Assembly (NCBI GenBank): GCA_017518735.1
Contig: JAFWTY010000008.1
Span: 62,001 to 126,000, forward strand
Length of the DNA stretch: 64,000 bases
Source: Lachnospiraceae bacterium
GTDB taxonomy: Bacteria > Bacillota > Clostridia > Lachnospirales > Lachnospiraceae
Direction: 5' to 3'
Shown here piece after piece: positions 8,146 through 17,213 of this stretch (positions are counted from its first letter, which is position 1; each line of letters opens with the position of its first letter). The translations under genes were made by a program, and so were the position numbers. A model generated the notes under the pieces. That model did not search any database, had not been told where the DNA came from, and saw only the letters and a program-made list of their open reading frames with translations.

Positions 8146-9963
8146 TTATTCTTCCGAACCCAACGCTCCTGCCATGTACTGTTCAAAAACATCCCAAACG
8201 TCCGGTGTCTCCATACCGAGTTTCCACTCTGCCACGCCGGCAAGTTTGTATTTTTCCATAATGTTTAATTTCACTTTCAAAGATTCGGCATCTTCCATCC
8301 AAATCTGGCAGGTCTTTCCGCCAACTACGGCTTCTCCGTAGTTCTGGCAGGTCTCGTTGTCCCATACGGGAGTGATTCCGACCTGCGCGATCCACTCAGC
8401 CTGGGTAATCATGCTGATGGTGTCGCTGCCGACCTTTCCTTCGTCATTGGTTCTCCAGATTCTGGTATAGAAAGGCACTGCATTGATGACCTTCTCTGCA
8501 GGTACTTCATCCAGTGTTTCGCGGATACCGCGTTCCACGTAATTGATACTTGCAACGCTGCCGGCGGTATTGGAAGAAGCCCAGTGCTCGTCATAACCCA
8601 TGATAATAACGTAATCTACTACATTTCCCTGCTCCTTTCGGTTGTAAAAACCGGTAACGGAAGCAAGTGCATAGTTGTCTACCGAAAGGAAGATTCCCTC
8701 TTTATGTGTTTCGATGGAAAGTTCTCTCAAAAACTGAATGAATGCCTCTCCGCCGTCGGAAGAAACCTTCTCGAAGTCAATGTTGATACCGTCGATTCCG
8801 TTCTCCTTTGTCCTGGTAATCATCTCCTCGATCAGCTGATTACGTAAGGTGGAGGATTCCATGATGGCATCAATTTCCACATCATAGTCCACGTCCGTCC
8901 AGACAGCCCAGACCTTCATGCCTTTTTCATGCGCTCTTTCCACATACTGTGCAGCCGGAAGTGCCTTGATTTCCACGGCACCGGTATCTCCGATCACAAC
9001 ACGGAAAAGTGTGGGAGCCATGACGTTGACGCTCTTTACGCTTGCCGTATCGTTCGTAAAATGCGTTGCGGGATCGGCAAAAACCTGATGGAATGCCATG
9101 TTGATTTTTCCGTCAAAAGCAAGGGATGTATATTCCAAAGGAATCGAAACCGTCACACCGGCCATCATATCCGTAACGGCATCTGTGACTTCATACTGCT
9201 TGATTTCCACGTATCCGATGTAGCCTCTGGCATCGATTACTTTCGCCCAGTCTTCCATCTCTTCCAATATGAAGATTTCTTCGCCTTTTGCAAGATCATC
9301 GAGAATCGGCGACTTGATTCCGCCCTTTTCACGAACTGCCGAATCAACCGTCATGGTAGCGGAATTTCCCGCGGGTGTTGTCGTGTAGATCAGGATATAT
9401 CCCGGATCAGCATATACGTCATACTTGATTGCGGTAAATAATTTTACATATTCCAGGGCAAAATAAATCTTTGCGTCCTCGCCCTTTCCTTCTTTTACAA
9501 CCGGCGCGTAGTCTACGTCGACTTTCTCTTCTTTGGTCAGATAATACTTGAAATCGTCGCCGATCATGCACTTTACGGTTTCGGTCGCGGTCGTATATAA
9601 TACGGAACTTTCCTTTTCACTGATAAAGAAGTGATCCGTAAAATGCTCTTTTACAAAATCCGCGCTGAAATACGGTTTTCCGTCTATCAGTTTGGCCTTT
9701 TCCGCCATTTTTTCCGCATTCAGAATAACGGAAAGTTTTCCGTTTTCCGTAGCGAAGTATTCATTTAAATCCGCACGATCCGTGCCGTAAGAGTATTTCT
9801 CCAAAAGTTTCTGGCCATAGAAAGCGCCACCGACGATTACGATAAGTAAAACGGCAATCAGGACGGGAAGGATCTTCAAAAAGACTCCCTTTCTCTTTTT
9901 TGCCTTTATTTTCTTCTTAGCTGATTTCTTCTTTTTATTCTTTTTGATTTCCTGTTCTTCCAT
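8146..9963 (-). CDS. membrane-anchored GH18 glycosidase with SH3 domain
   Basis: 605 residues. A short, extremely lysine-rich cytoplasmic tail (about 5-27) precedes one membrane helix (28-50). About 195-265 is a bacterial SH3-like domain (ILDDLAKGEEIFILEEMEDWAKV). About 275-590 is a glycoside hydrolase family 18 barrel, with the catalytic signature DGINIDFE near residue 400 intact, including the acid/base Glu. Family members of this shape cut wall glycans or act in spore germination (YaaH-like). GGAGG precedes the ATG. It is the first gene after the promoter at 9998-10026. The substrate cannot be read from sequence. Confidence 0.88.
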   Translation of the reverse strand: MEEQEIKKNKKKKSAKKKIKAKKRKGVFLKILPVLIAVLLIVIVGGAFYGQKLLEKYSYGTDRADLNEYFATENGKLSVILNAEKMAEKAKLIDGKPYFSADFVKEHFTDHFFISEKESSVLYTTATETVKCMIGDDFKYYLTKEEKVDVDYAPVVKEGKGEDAKIYFALEYVKLFTAIKYDVYADPGYILIYTTTPAGNSATMTVDSAVREKGGIKSPILDDLAKGEEIFILEEMEDWAKVIDARGYIGYVEIKQYEVTDAVTDMMAGVTVSIPLEYTSLAFDGKINMAFHQVFADPATHFTNDTASVKSVNVMAPTLFRVVIGDTGAVEIKALPAAQYVERAHEKGMKVWAVWTDVDYDVEIDAIMESSTLRNQLIEEMITRTKENGIDGINIDFEKVSSDGGEAFIQFLRELSIETHKEGIFLSVDNYALASVTGFYNRKEQGNVVDYVIIMGYDEHWASSNTAGSVASINYVERGIRETLDEVPAEKVINAVPFYTRIWRTNDEGKVGSDTISMITQAEWIAQVGITPVWDNETCQNYGEAVVGGKTCQIWMEDAESLKVKLNIMEKYKLAGVAEWKLGMETPDVWDVFEQYMAGALGSEE

Positions 9964-9997
9964 TTTTCCTCCAAGAACCCCCTCTAAGCCAACTTAC

Positions 9998-10026
9998 ATT
10001 ATAACAAATTCTTCCCGTGCAGTCAT
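9998..10026 (-). promoter_or_regulatory. sigma-A promoter of the GH18-ywlC-rpiB-upp operon
   Basis: On the minus strand ATGACT (10021-10026) and TATAAT (9998-10003) are separated by exactly 17 bases, about 35 bases upstream of the GH18 start. Confidence 0.85.
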
Positions 10027-10493
10027 CACCATTTTTTCGTTTCCCGATTGTATCAGTTCGGGACGGTTCAAGGGACATAAAGTGAGACCGACGGGAAGAA
10101 TCCTGTTCTTGGGTTTCATCATAGGAGGGGACGAATCCAAAAGGAACCCGTGATGTTAGTCCAAACCTATGAAAAACAGATCATACAGCTGTTTCGGAAA
10201 ATACCAGTGCAATAAAAAAATCAATAATTAAAAGCAGTTCTATTCTGAGTTAGTGTTTGTTTATTTATTTGGAAATATGTCGGAAATGCAAGTACGGAAT
10301 CGCACGTTGCTTTGTAAGACGCTTACGGAGAACCCGCAAGCCAAGGTAAAATCTGGTTTTCCCTCGCCTCCCTTCCGGTAAAAAATTTTCCGAAACGGCT
10401 GCTGGTTTTTATGGTATAATAGGGGTAGGGAAAAAGCAATATCGGTTTTCCGTCATTTTTCACAAAAAAATCGAATTTTCCTGCTTTTTTCGA
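10027..10493. other. long gene-free stretch between the GH18 operon and mecA
   Basis: No convincing gene lies here; the short open frames have poor composition and no ribosome sites. I see a small hairpin (CCCGA/TCGGG near 10042-10061), an AT-rich centre (about 10200-10270), and an extended -10 element TGGTATAAT at 10412-10420 on the plus strand that could be a second upstream mecA promoter. No known riboswitch or RNA consensus was recognised. Confidence 0.5.
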
Positions 10494-10522
10494 TTGACGG
10501 ACCTGAAAAAAGTGAGTATGAT
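10494..10522 (+). promoter_or_regulatory. sigma-A promoter of mecA
   Basis: TTGACG (10494-10499), a 17-base spacer, then TATGAT (10517-10522), with T- and A-tracts upstream. It lies about 60 bases ahead of the mecA start. Confidence 0.88.
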
Positions 10523-10582
10523 TGAAAATCAACCAAAAAAGGTGTATATTTACACAAATAACAGACGAGGAGGTAATGGCGA

Positions 10583-11338
10583 ATGAAAATTGAAAAAATT
10601 AACGAATCCCAGATACGCTGTATCCTCACGAAGTCGGAATTGGAAATGCGCGATTTGAAATTAAGCGAAATTGCGTATGGTACCACAAAAGTAAAGAAGC
10701 TGTTTCAGGATATGATGCAGCTTGCTTATGTACAGTGCGGTTTTGAGGCAGACAATATTCCTTTGGCCATCGAGGTGGTTCCCTACAAGGATTATGCTTC
10801 CATCACCGTTACCAAGGTAGAAGACCCGGAGGAACTCGATACGCGTTATTCGCGTTTTGCTCCCAATGTGGAGGCAAAAGGCGGTCTTCTTTCCGAGCTC
10901 GATAAATTGTTCCGCAGTATTACATCCGGCATTCCGATGCCCGTCGGAGATGACATTCCTCTTCCCGACAGTTCGGATGATGACTCTTCCGGCAGCGAAA
11001 ACGAAGTTTCCATGGGCAGCGTCACCTTCAAGGAAGCCGCAAACCGCTATTTCTATTTCGACTGCATTGAAGATTTGTTTGCACTCTCTTCCGTAATGGA
11101 TTCGTCCGTATCGGTTAAGAGCACCCTTTATAAGAGCAGAAATAAACGTGACGAGGGAACCTATCTGTTGGAGATTATCAGAGACGGTATGCCGGAGCAG
11201 CAGTTCAAAGATGTCTGCACCCTTACTTCCGAGTACGGTTCGCTGGCATCCACGGTTGAAACCTTCCCTTACTACGTAACCGAACATTACGACATCCTTC
11301 TGAAGGAAGATGCGTTGGACCTTTTAAAGGCCGTATAA
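10583..11338 (+). CDS. mecA: MecA-family adaptor protein
   Basis: 251 residues. The N-terminal part (MKIEKINESQIRCILTKSEL) and the C-terminal ferredoxin-like domain (FKEAANRYFYFDCIEDLFALSS to TEHYDILLKE) match MecA. They are joined by an acidic Ser/Asp linker (about 130-145). In Bacillus MecA recruits substrates such as ComK to the ClpC unfoldase through its C-terminal domain. GAGGAGG at 10567-10573 fits the ATG at 10583. It is monocistronic: its own promoter lies upstream and a strong terminator follows. Which substrates it delivers here is unknown; clpC is not in the window. Confidence 0.93.
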   Translation: MKIEKINESQIRCILTKSELEMRDLKLSEIAYGTTKVKKLFQDMMQLAYVQCGFEADNIPLAIEVVPYKDYASITVTKVEDPEELDTRYSRFAPNVEAKGGLLSELDKLFRSITSGIPMPVGDDIPLPDSSDDDSSGSENEVSMGSVTFKEAANRYFYFDCIEDLFALSSVMDSSVSVKSTLYKSRNKRDEGTYLLEIIRDGMPEQQFKDVCTLTSEYGSLASTVETFPYYVTEHYDILLKEDALDLLKAV

Positions 11339-11360
11339 TCAGGGATTCCAAATGAAACAA

Positions 11361-11390
11361 AAACGCAGGAGTTTTTCTCCTGCGTTTTTT
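11361..11390 (+). terminator. terminator of mecA
   Basis: AAACGCAGGAG (11361-11371) pairs perfectly with CTCCTGCGTTT (11377-11387) around five T, with a T-run to 11390. Confidence 0.93.
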
Positions 11391-11475
11391 ATTGGCCGCG
11401 CCTTCCTCCCTCTCGATATTTTTGCAAAATCGTGGTAGAATAAGGGCGGATTATTATGTGAAAAAGAGGACTGAA

Positions 11476-12195
11476 ATGCAAAACAAATTAACAAAAACAG
11501 ACTACATTCTTCCAAGCAGAAGCGACTGGAACGCCGAACTCGGTCTGGCAGATACAATTGATATCTTCATGGACATGGCAATGGAACATGCGGAACTTTT
11601 AAAGATCGGCATCTCCGAATTCAACCCGAAGCGCCTGTTCTGGGTGGCTGCGAAGACTAAAGTCCACTTCAACCGCCCCGTAAAAATGGCCGAAACCGTA
11701 TCCTTCTCTACCTGGCCCCAAATGCCCGGTAAAATCAAAGGAGACCGTCAGTACAGTTTCTGCACGGGCGACGAGGTTCTCGGCTACGGCAAAACCGAGT
11801 GGGTTGTCATCAACTCCGATACAAAAGCCATCCAGAAACTGGACGGCATCTATCCCGCAGAATTGGAATTCTGCACCGATCCCGGAGATCCGGAAGACTT
11901 TGACCGGCTTCGCGATTTCAAGGACGGCGAACCTTTCGGTGAGTACAAAGTCCGCTGCGTTGACATCGACTACGGTCTTCACATGAACAACGTTGCATAC
12001 GTACGTGCCATCGAAGGTCTTTTTTCCTCGAAAGAATGGGATGAGCGCGCTTTTCGCGATTTTCAGATCGATTACAAGAAGTCCTGCTACGAGGGAGACA
12101 CTTTGATTTTTACAAAAAAAGAAGAAAACGGTGCCTGCTACTTAAAGGGCGCCCTGGAAGACGGAAACACCATTGTGCTGGCCAAACTTTCATAA
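11476..12195 (+). CDS. acyl-ACP thioesterase
   Basis: 239 residues with two hotdog folds, the layout of FatA/FatB-type acyl-ACP thioesterases. The second domain carries the family's Asn/His region (VDIDYGLHMNNVAYV). The enzyme releases free fatty acids from acyl carrier protein. I use the ATG at 11476, with GAGGA ten bases ahead. An extended -10 box TGGTAGAAT (11433-11441) lies a suitable distance upstream. An in-frame extension to 11392 would run into the mecA terminator region and is rejected. The acyl carrier protein in this window (22636) is a plausible partner, by inference only. Confidence 0.9.
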   Translation: MQNKLTKTDYILPSRSDWNAELGLADTIDIFMDMAMEHAELLKIGISEFNPKRLFWVAAKTKVHFNRPVKMAETVSFSTWPQMPGKIKGDRQYSFCTGDEVLGYGKTEWVVINSDTKAIQKLDGIYPAELEFCTDPGDPEDFDRLRDFKDGEPFGEYKVRCVDIDYGLHMNNVAYVRAIEGLFSSKEWDERAFRDFQIDYKKSCYEGDTLIFTKKEENGACYLKGALEDGNTIVLAKLS

Positions 12196-12228
12196 TTTCC
12201 TATAATCCATAATCGAAAGGATACTGCC

Positions 12229-13731
12229 ATGGAAACGAAAACACTTCGTGCATTACTGGAAAACCTCTCTTATACCCTGATTCAGGGAGACCTTGACCTG
12301 CCCATCACCGGCGTCTGCATGGACTCAAGAAAAGTGGAGGAAGGCAACCTCTTCATCTGTATCTCCGGCTATCAGACCGACGGACACACCTATATCCCGA
12401 TGGCCCTTGAAAAAGGTGCCAAAGCATTGGTTGTGGAAAAGGACGTGGAAGTACCGGCCGACATCGCCGTCATCCGCGTGGAAGATGCGCGTATCGCTCT
12501 GGCACTGCTTTCCGCAGCATGGTACGGACATCCTTCCAAAGAAATGTGCGTGATCGGCCTTACCGGAACCAAAGGTAAGACCACAACCGCCCACATGATC
12601 AAGAAAATCCTCGAAGAGGCCGGCAACAAAGTCGGTATGATCGGAACCAACGGGGCCTTCATCGGTGGCGAAAAGGTCGGTGTTGAGATCAAAAATACCA
12701 CCCCCGAATCCTTCGATTTACAGCACATTCTTCGCATTATGAAGGACGAAGGCTGCACCCACGTGGTTATGGAAGTCTCCTCTCAGGGCCTGAAATTAAA
12801 CCGCGTACTCGGCATCGACTTTGACTATGGTGCTTTCCTGAATCTTTCTCCGGACCACATTTCCGAGAACGAGCATAAGACCTTCGAAGAATACAAAGAA
12901 TGCAAAATGATGCTCTTTTCCATGGTGAAAAAATCCGTCATTTTCTTGGATAACGAACACAGTGCGGACTTCTTAAAAGTCGCTCCGAATCCGACCACGG
13001 TTTCCTTAAAAGGCGAGGCGGATTACTCCGTAAGCGACATTCACAATCTCTGGGACGGCTCGATGTTCGGCGTAGAGTTTTTGCTTCATCGCCCGGATCA
13101 GACTTCCGAAGCCATCCGTGTGGCCATGCCCGGATATTTTAACGCGGAGAACGCAGCCATTGCCTGCGCACTGACCTCCCTCGAAGGTGTAGATGCGGCA
13201 ACCCAGGATGCGGCCCTGAAAAACGTCAGCGTAAAAGGACGTACGCAGATCATTCCCGAAGCACTTCCGATTGCCTGCATGGTCATCGACTATGCACACA
13301 ATGCCTTCAGTTCCGAATGTGTTCTGCAGATGCTTCGTGAATACAATCCCAAGAGACTTATCGCCCTCTTCGGCTGTGGCGGAAACCGTGCAGTGGCCAG
13401 ACGAATCGGCATGGGCGAGGTTGCCGGACGAATGGCGGATCTTTCCGTTATCACGATGGACAATCCGAGAAACGAACCGATGTCCGAAATCAACAAGGGC
13501 ATCATTGAAGGCATCAACCAGCATAACGGAAAATACATCTGCATCGACGACCGCAAGGAAGCCATCGCTTATGTCCTCGAAAATGCCGAACCCGGAGACA
13601 TCATCGCCCTCCTTGGAAAAGGTCACGAAACCTACCAGGAAATCGAGGGCAAACGCTATCCGTTCAGCGAGGAAGAAACCATCCTCGAGTGGTTGAAAGA
13701 GCACAATATCGGACAGGTTGACGAAAAATGA
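12229..13731 (+). CDS. murE: UDP-N-acetylmuramoyl-tripeptide synthetase (MurE, meso-DAP type)
   Basis: 500 residues with the three Mur-ligase domains. The ATP loop is TGTKGKTT (about 114-121). The UMAG-binding segment NTTPESFDLQ follows, and the C-terminal domain has DNPRNEP (about 406-412). In MurE this DNPR motif marks selection of meso-diaminopimelate; lysine-type enzymes differ there. The enzyme adds the third residue of the peptidoglycan stem peptide in the cytoplasm. It follows the thioesterase by 33 bases. Its last codons overlap the -35 box of the SRP RNA promoter, so the coding sequence and a stable-RNA promoter share DNA. Confidence 0.93.
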   Translation: METKTLRALLENLSYTLIQGDLDLPITGVCMDSRKVEEGNLFICISGYQTDGHTYIPMALEKGAKALVVEKDVEVPADIAVIRVEDARIALALLSAAWYGHPSKEMCVIGLTGTKGKTTTAHMIKKILEEAGNKVGMIGTNGAFIGGEKVGVEIKNTTPESFDLQHILRIMKDEGCTHVVMEVSSQGLKLNRVLGIDFDYGAFLNLSPDHISENEHKTFEEYKECKMMLFSMVKKSVIFLDNEHSADFLKVAPNPTTVSLKGEADYSVSDIHNLWDGSMFGVEFLLHRPDQTSEAIRVAMPGYFNAENAAIACALTSLEGVDAATQDAALKNVSVKGRTQIIPEALPIACMVIDYAHNAFSSECVLQMLREYNPKRLIALFGCGGNRAVARRIGMGEVAGRMADLSVITMDNPRNEPMSEINKGIIEGINQHNGKYICIDDRKEAIAYVLENAEPGDIIALLGKGHETYQEIEGKRYPFSEEETILEWLKEHNIGQVDEK

Positions 13732-13746
13732 AAAGACCGATATAAT
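13718..13746 (+). promoter_or_regulatory. promoter of the SRP RNA, overlapping the end of murE
   Basis: TTGACG (13718-13723) lies inside the last codons of murE. After a 17-base spacer comes a perfect TATAAT (13741-13746). Confidence 0.93.
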
Positions 13747-13752
13747 ACAATT

Positions 13753-14015
13753 CGCAGTGACGAAAGGGGTTCGCGATTACTTCGCAGTCTCTCACTCACA
13801 CGCTTTAATAAAGCGTGGGCTAAATCGCTTCCGTGAATGGCAGTTGGCTGCCCGGGATAAGCGGCGTTTAAGCATGGGTCTTGCGCGACGGAAATCTACG
13901 AACCGTGTCAGGTTGGGAACAAAGCAGCACTAAGTAGAATCTTCCGGGTGCCGCAAGGAAGCCTTTGCCCAGCAGGCTGTCCCGGTAACGCAGCTGTCAT
14001 TCCCGGAGGCGATTT
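13753..14015 (+). ncRNA. ffs: signal recognition particle RNA, large (Bacillus-like) type
   Basis: Helix 8 is unmistakable: GTCAGGTTGGGAACAAAGCAGC around 13908-13929 region, with the GGAA tetraloop and the conserved flanking loops that bind Ffh. The long helix 5 can be traced from AAATCGC near 13823 against GCGATTT ending near 14015, with GAATGGCAG/CTGTCATTC and CTGCCCGGGA/TCCCGG pairs inside. The 5' part, including the hairpin CACGCTTTAATAAAGCGTG, forms the Alu-like domain present in Firmicutes and absent from the short E. coli 4.5S form. The RNA forms the SRP with Ffh and targets nascent membrane proteins. The 5' end is inferred from the promoter; the 3' end lies just before the terminator. 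Confidence 0.93.
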
Positions 14016-14047
14016 GAAAAAGCACCGACAAATGTCGGTGCTTTTTT
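14016..14047. terminator. terminator of the SRP RNA, also usable from the minus strand
   Basis: AGCACCGACA (14021-14030) pairs with TGTCGGTGCT (14033-14042). T-runs flank the stem on both strands, so it can also stop leftward transcription from the debranching-enzyme gene. Confidence 0.93.
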
Positions 14048-14087
14048 GATGGAAAACGATTGTGTTGTCACTCATTAAGGCACAATA

Positions 14088-14207
14088 TTATACGGGTGCA
14101 AGCTTGAAATAAACCAGAATGCCATCACCCGGAACCGGATAATCTGCCAGGTATTCACTTGCACTCACCTCAACCACAGGTTCTTCTGCTTCCGAGGCCG
14201 TTTCTGA
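14088..14207 (-). other. out-of-frame coding-like tail downstream of the debranching enzyme
   Basis: One base out of frame with the end of the gene at 14209, an open stretch of about 40 codons runs to a TAA at 14088-14090. It reads like real protein: an acidic, Ser/Glu-rich linker and then a segment ending GDGILVYFKLAPV. A run of five A on the minus strand (14213-14217) precedes the stop codon. With four A instead, the enzyme would read straight into this tail. It may be a lost C-terminal extension, a frameshift site or a base-calling slip. Confidence 0.4.
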
Positions 14208-14208
14208 T

Positions 14209-16266
14209 TTACTTTTTCTTATTTGCTACCAGTATCGCAACGCTTCTGCCTTCCATGGAAAGGTTGTTTCCTTTTACGGTAAAGGTATTTTTCTCACTGG
14301 TTGAAATCTCCATTTCCCAGGAGTAGCCGCCCGGAATTTCCGGAAGGATGAAGGTTCTGTCTTCCCAGTGCATGTTCATTGCAAGGAAAACGATATCATC
14401 ACCGCGTTTCTTCTCATCATATCCGGTAAAGAGGATTCCCACTTCTCTCGTATCCCCTTCAAACACACCGTTCCAGGGCATCCGGTTATGCGGACTGATT
14501 CCGGGCAGACCGCAATGCGATGCAGGCATTCTGCCGCGGATGACCGGATGTTTCTTACGAAACGCAATCATCTTTTTGACGAACTTGAACAGTTCTTTGT
14601 TATTCCTGTAATCCTCCCAGTCCAGCCAGGAAATTTCGTCATCGTGGCAGTATGCGTTATTGTTTCCCTGCTGTGAATTGCCGAACTCATCACCGGAAAG
14701 GAACATAACCGCACCGCGGGAACAAAGCAAAACCGCAAATGCGTTCTTTTGCATTCTTTCGCGAAGTTTTAAAACCTCCGGATCGGACGTTTCGCCTTCC
14801 ACACCGCAGTTCCAGGAATTATTCTCATCGCTTCCGTCCGTATTGTTCCAGCCGTTGGATTCGTTATGTTTCTCGTTATAACTGTATAAATCCTTCAGCG
14901 TAAATCCGTCGTGACAGGTTAAGAAATTCACGGACGCGTTCCGTCCGCGGAAATTCGGATTATAGATATCCTCGGAACCGGAAATTCTCCGGTAAGCAAT
15001 CTCTCCGTAGCCCGCATCGGATTTTAAGAAATGCCTCATATCGTCGCGGTATCTGCCGTTCCACTCCGCCCAGCGCTTCCACGCAGGGAATTTGCCGACC
15101 TGATATAATCCGCCCGCATCCCAGGCCTCCGCAATCAGTTTTACCTTACTTAAAATAGGATCATAGGCAAGACTTTCAAGCAACGGCGGCTCTTCCATCG
15201 GGGATCCGTCCTCGGCGCGTCCGAGAATCGATGCAAGATCGAAACGGAAACCGTCCACACGGTACTCCACAACCCAATAGCGCAGACAGTCCAAAATCAT
15301 CTGGCGCACGATCGGATGATTGCAGTTTAGCGTATTGCCGCAACCGCTGAAATTCATGAATTTTCCGTCGGGCGACATCATATAATACAAGCTCTGGTCA
15401 TATCCCTTAAAAGAGAATGTCGGTCCTTCTTCATTGCCCTCCGCAGTATGATTAAATACCACATCCAGAATGACTTCAATTCCATTTTCGTTCAAAGCCT
15501 TGATCAGCTCTTTTAACTCATCCCCTTCATGATTATGCTCCACAACCGAAGCATAACTCGTATTCGGTGCAAAGAATGAAACCGTATTGTATCCCCAGTA
15601 ATTCAGAACACGCTTGCCGTTCACATCGCGCACCGCCTCAAGCTCGTCGAACTCAAAAACAGGCATCAGTTCCACGGCATTTACACCAAGCGACAGAAGG
15701 TACGGAATCTTTTCTTTTAATCCGGCAAAGGTTCCCCGGGCCTTCTCGGTTACCCCGGAATTCGGATTGATCGTAAACCCTCTGACATGCGCTTCATAAA
15801 TGATCAGATCCTTGAAATCCAGATTCGGTTCCACAAAAGCGCCCCAGTCAAAATCCTCTTCCACCACACGCGAACGATACGTGAAATCCTCCCTGGGTTT
15901 ATCGCCCCATTTGCTCTGACCGGTCACGGCCTTGGTATAAATATCAATTAAAAAGGGAGTTTTGATGATTTTCGTACCGGATAAATCCCACTCGACGATC
16001 CGGTAGCAATATTCGAAATCTTCGATCTTTAGACCGTATACGACGATGGAATAGGTATTGCCGATACGATATTCCTCGGGAATGGGAATGACGGCATACG
16101 GCTTTTTCTCCATCGGATGGAAAAGGACCAGCTCACAGCCTAGCGCATGCACGGAATGAATCGTAAAATTCACGCCGCCCGGTACCGTAAACGCACCGTT
16201 CATCAGATAATTTCCCGGTCTTACGTCAAATCCGGCAATATGATCCACTGCCTGTTTTTTACCCAT
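14209..16266 (-). CDS. GH13 glycogen-debranching / isoamylase-type enzyme
   Basis: 685 residues. An N-terminal CBM48-type beta domain (about 10-115) precedes a GH13 barrel. The catalytic set is present: nucleophile in VDGFRFDLAS, acid/base in LIAEAWDAGG, and the transition-state Asp in LTCHDGFTL. The Asn/Gly-rich insert after it (NESNGWNNTDGSDENNSWN) is typical of GlgX/isoamylase enzymes, which hydrolyse alpha-1,6 branches of glycogen. AAGGGGG precedes the start. Alternatives are pullulanase or another debranching subfamily. An out-of-frame tail follows the stop. Confidence 0.9.
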   Translation of the reverse strand: MGKKQAVDHIAGFDVRPGNYLMNGAFTVPGGVNFTIHSVHALGCELVLFHPMEKKPYAVIPIPEEYRIGNTYSIVVYGLKIEDFEYCYRIVEWDLSGTKIIKTPFLIDIYTKAVTGQSKWGDKPREDFTYRSRVVEEDFDWGAFVEPNLDFKDLIIYEAHVRGFTINPNSGVTEKARGTFAGLKEKIPYLLSLGVNAVELMPVFEFDELEAVRDVNGKRVLNYWGYNTVSFFAPNTSYASVVEHNHEGDELKELIKALNENGIEVILDVVFNHTAEGNEEGPTFSFKGYDQSLYYMMSPDGKFMNFSGCGNTLNCNHPIVRQMILDCLRYWVVEYRVDGFRFDLASILGRAEDGSPMEEPPLLESLAYDPILSKVKLIAEAWDAGGLYQVGKFPAWKRWAEWNGRYRDDMRHFLKSDAGYGEIAYRRISGSEDIYNPNFRGRNASVNFLTCHDGFTLKDLYSYNEKHNESNGWNNTDGSDENNSWNCGVEGETSDPEVLKLRERMQKNAFAVLLCSRGAVMFLSGDEFGNSQQGNNNAYCHDDEISWLDWEDYRNNKELFKFVKKMIAFRKKHPVIRGRMPASHCGLPGISPHNRMPWNGVFEGDTREVGILFTGYDEKKRGDDIVFLAMNMHWEDRTFILPEIPGGYSWEMEISTSEKNTFTVKGNNLSMEGRSVAILVANKKK

Positions 16267-16331
16267 ATATAAACCCCCTTGATATCTTTATTGGCTCGCA
16301 CATTCGCATCACGAATTCCTCGAGGCTCGAT

Positions 16332-17213
16332 TCAATGTTTATGATTTGTTTCCTTCTTCGTTCGAATGTACATTGCAACCGCCACAGAAACAATTATGAT
16401 ATATCCCAATACACTGAATAAATCGGGCAACTGCCCTAAGAAAAGCATACCCCAAATTGCCGCAAAAATCACCTGCGAATAATCATAAACCGATATCTCT
16501 TTGGCAGGTGCATAGGTGTATGCGGCGGTTACAAGAAACTGTCCTCCACTGGCCGAAATGCCGGTGAGTAACAGGAAAATCCACTGTTTTAACGTCATCG
16601 GAACATAGGTAAATGCTACGATGGGTCCGAGAAGTATTACGGAAAATGCCGAGAAGAAAAATACAATCAGGGCCCCCGGCGTATCTTCCATGCTACCGAG
16701 TCTTCTGACGCAGGTATAGGCAACGCCGGCACCAAGACCTCCGCAAACACCGATGATTGCGGGAAATACCTGCAGTCCGAAGGATGGTTTTACGATAAAC
16801 AAACTTCCGGCAAATGCGATCACAACCGCAGCCCACTGATACCATTTTGCCTTCTCTTTTAAGAAAATGGCTGAGAATACAATCGCAAAAAACGGTGCCA
16901 GTTTGTTCAACATGCTCGCGTCGGAAATGTTCATATGGTCGACGCAGTAAAAGTTACAAAGAAGCCCGGCCGTTCCGAATGCCGCTCTTCCGAGGAGCAG
17001 CGGGAAGTTCTTTTTCGTGATTTTTGCAGGCTTCGTTTTTTTCTCTTTTAACAGAATGGCGAGAGCTAAGAATAACGCAATGGCGTTTCGGAAAAAACCT
17101 TTTTGCCAAAAGGGCAGATCCCCTGCCAGATGAAGAAAGAGGTTCATCGTAGCAAAGCAGAATGCCGATCCGACAATGCAGATTATTCCTTTGTAGCTCC
17201 TCTCAATTTTCAT
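16332..17213 (-). CDS. DMT-superfamily transporter, EamA type
   Basis: 293 residues with ten hydrophobic helices arranged as two EamA repeats, and a basic cytoplasmic tail. Members export or import small metabolites; the substrate cannot be told. The ATG at 17211-17213 has GGGAG seven bases upstream and lies inside the last codons of the AlaX-type gene, with an 11-base overlap that suggests coupling. An in-frame TTG one codon earlier is less likely. Confidence 0.88.
   Translation of the reverse strand: MKIERSYKGIICIVGSAFCFATMNLFLHLAGDLPFWQKGFFRNAIALFLALAILLKEKKTKPAKITKKNFPLLLGRAAFGTAGLLCNFYCVDHMNISDASMLNKLAPFFAIVFSAIFLKEKAKWYQWAAVVIAFAGSLFIVKPSFGLQVFPAIIGVCGGLGAGVAYTCVRRLGSMEDTPGALIVFFFSAFSVILLGPIVAFTYVPMTLKQWIFLLLTGISASGGQFLVTAAYTYAPAKEISVYDYSQVIFAAIWGMLFLGQLPDLFSVLGYIIIVSVAVAMYIRTKKETNHKH

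Noticed and set aside
10323..10532. Leftward short frames upstream of mecA
   Set aside because: They overlap the mecA promoter, lack ribosome sites and have an unnatural Phe/Lys-rich composition from A/T tracts.
13718..13933. An open frame of 71 codons on the plus strand after murE
   Set aside because: It lies inside the SRP RNA gene and its composition reflects RNA helices, not protein.
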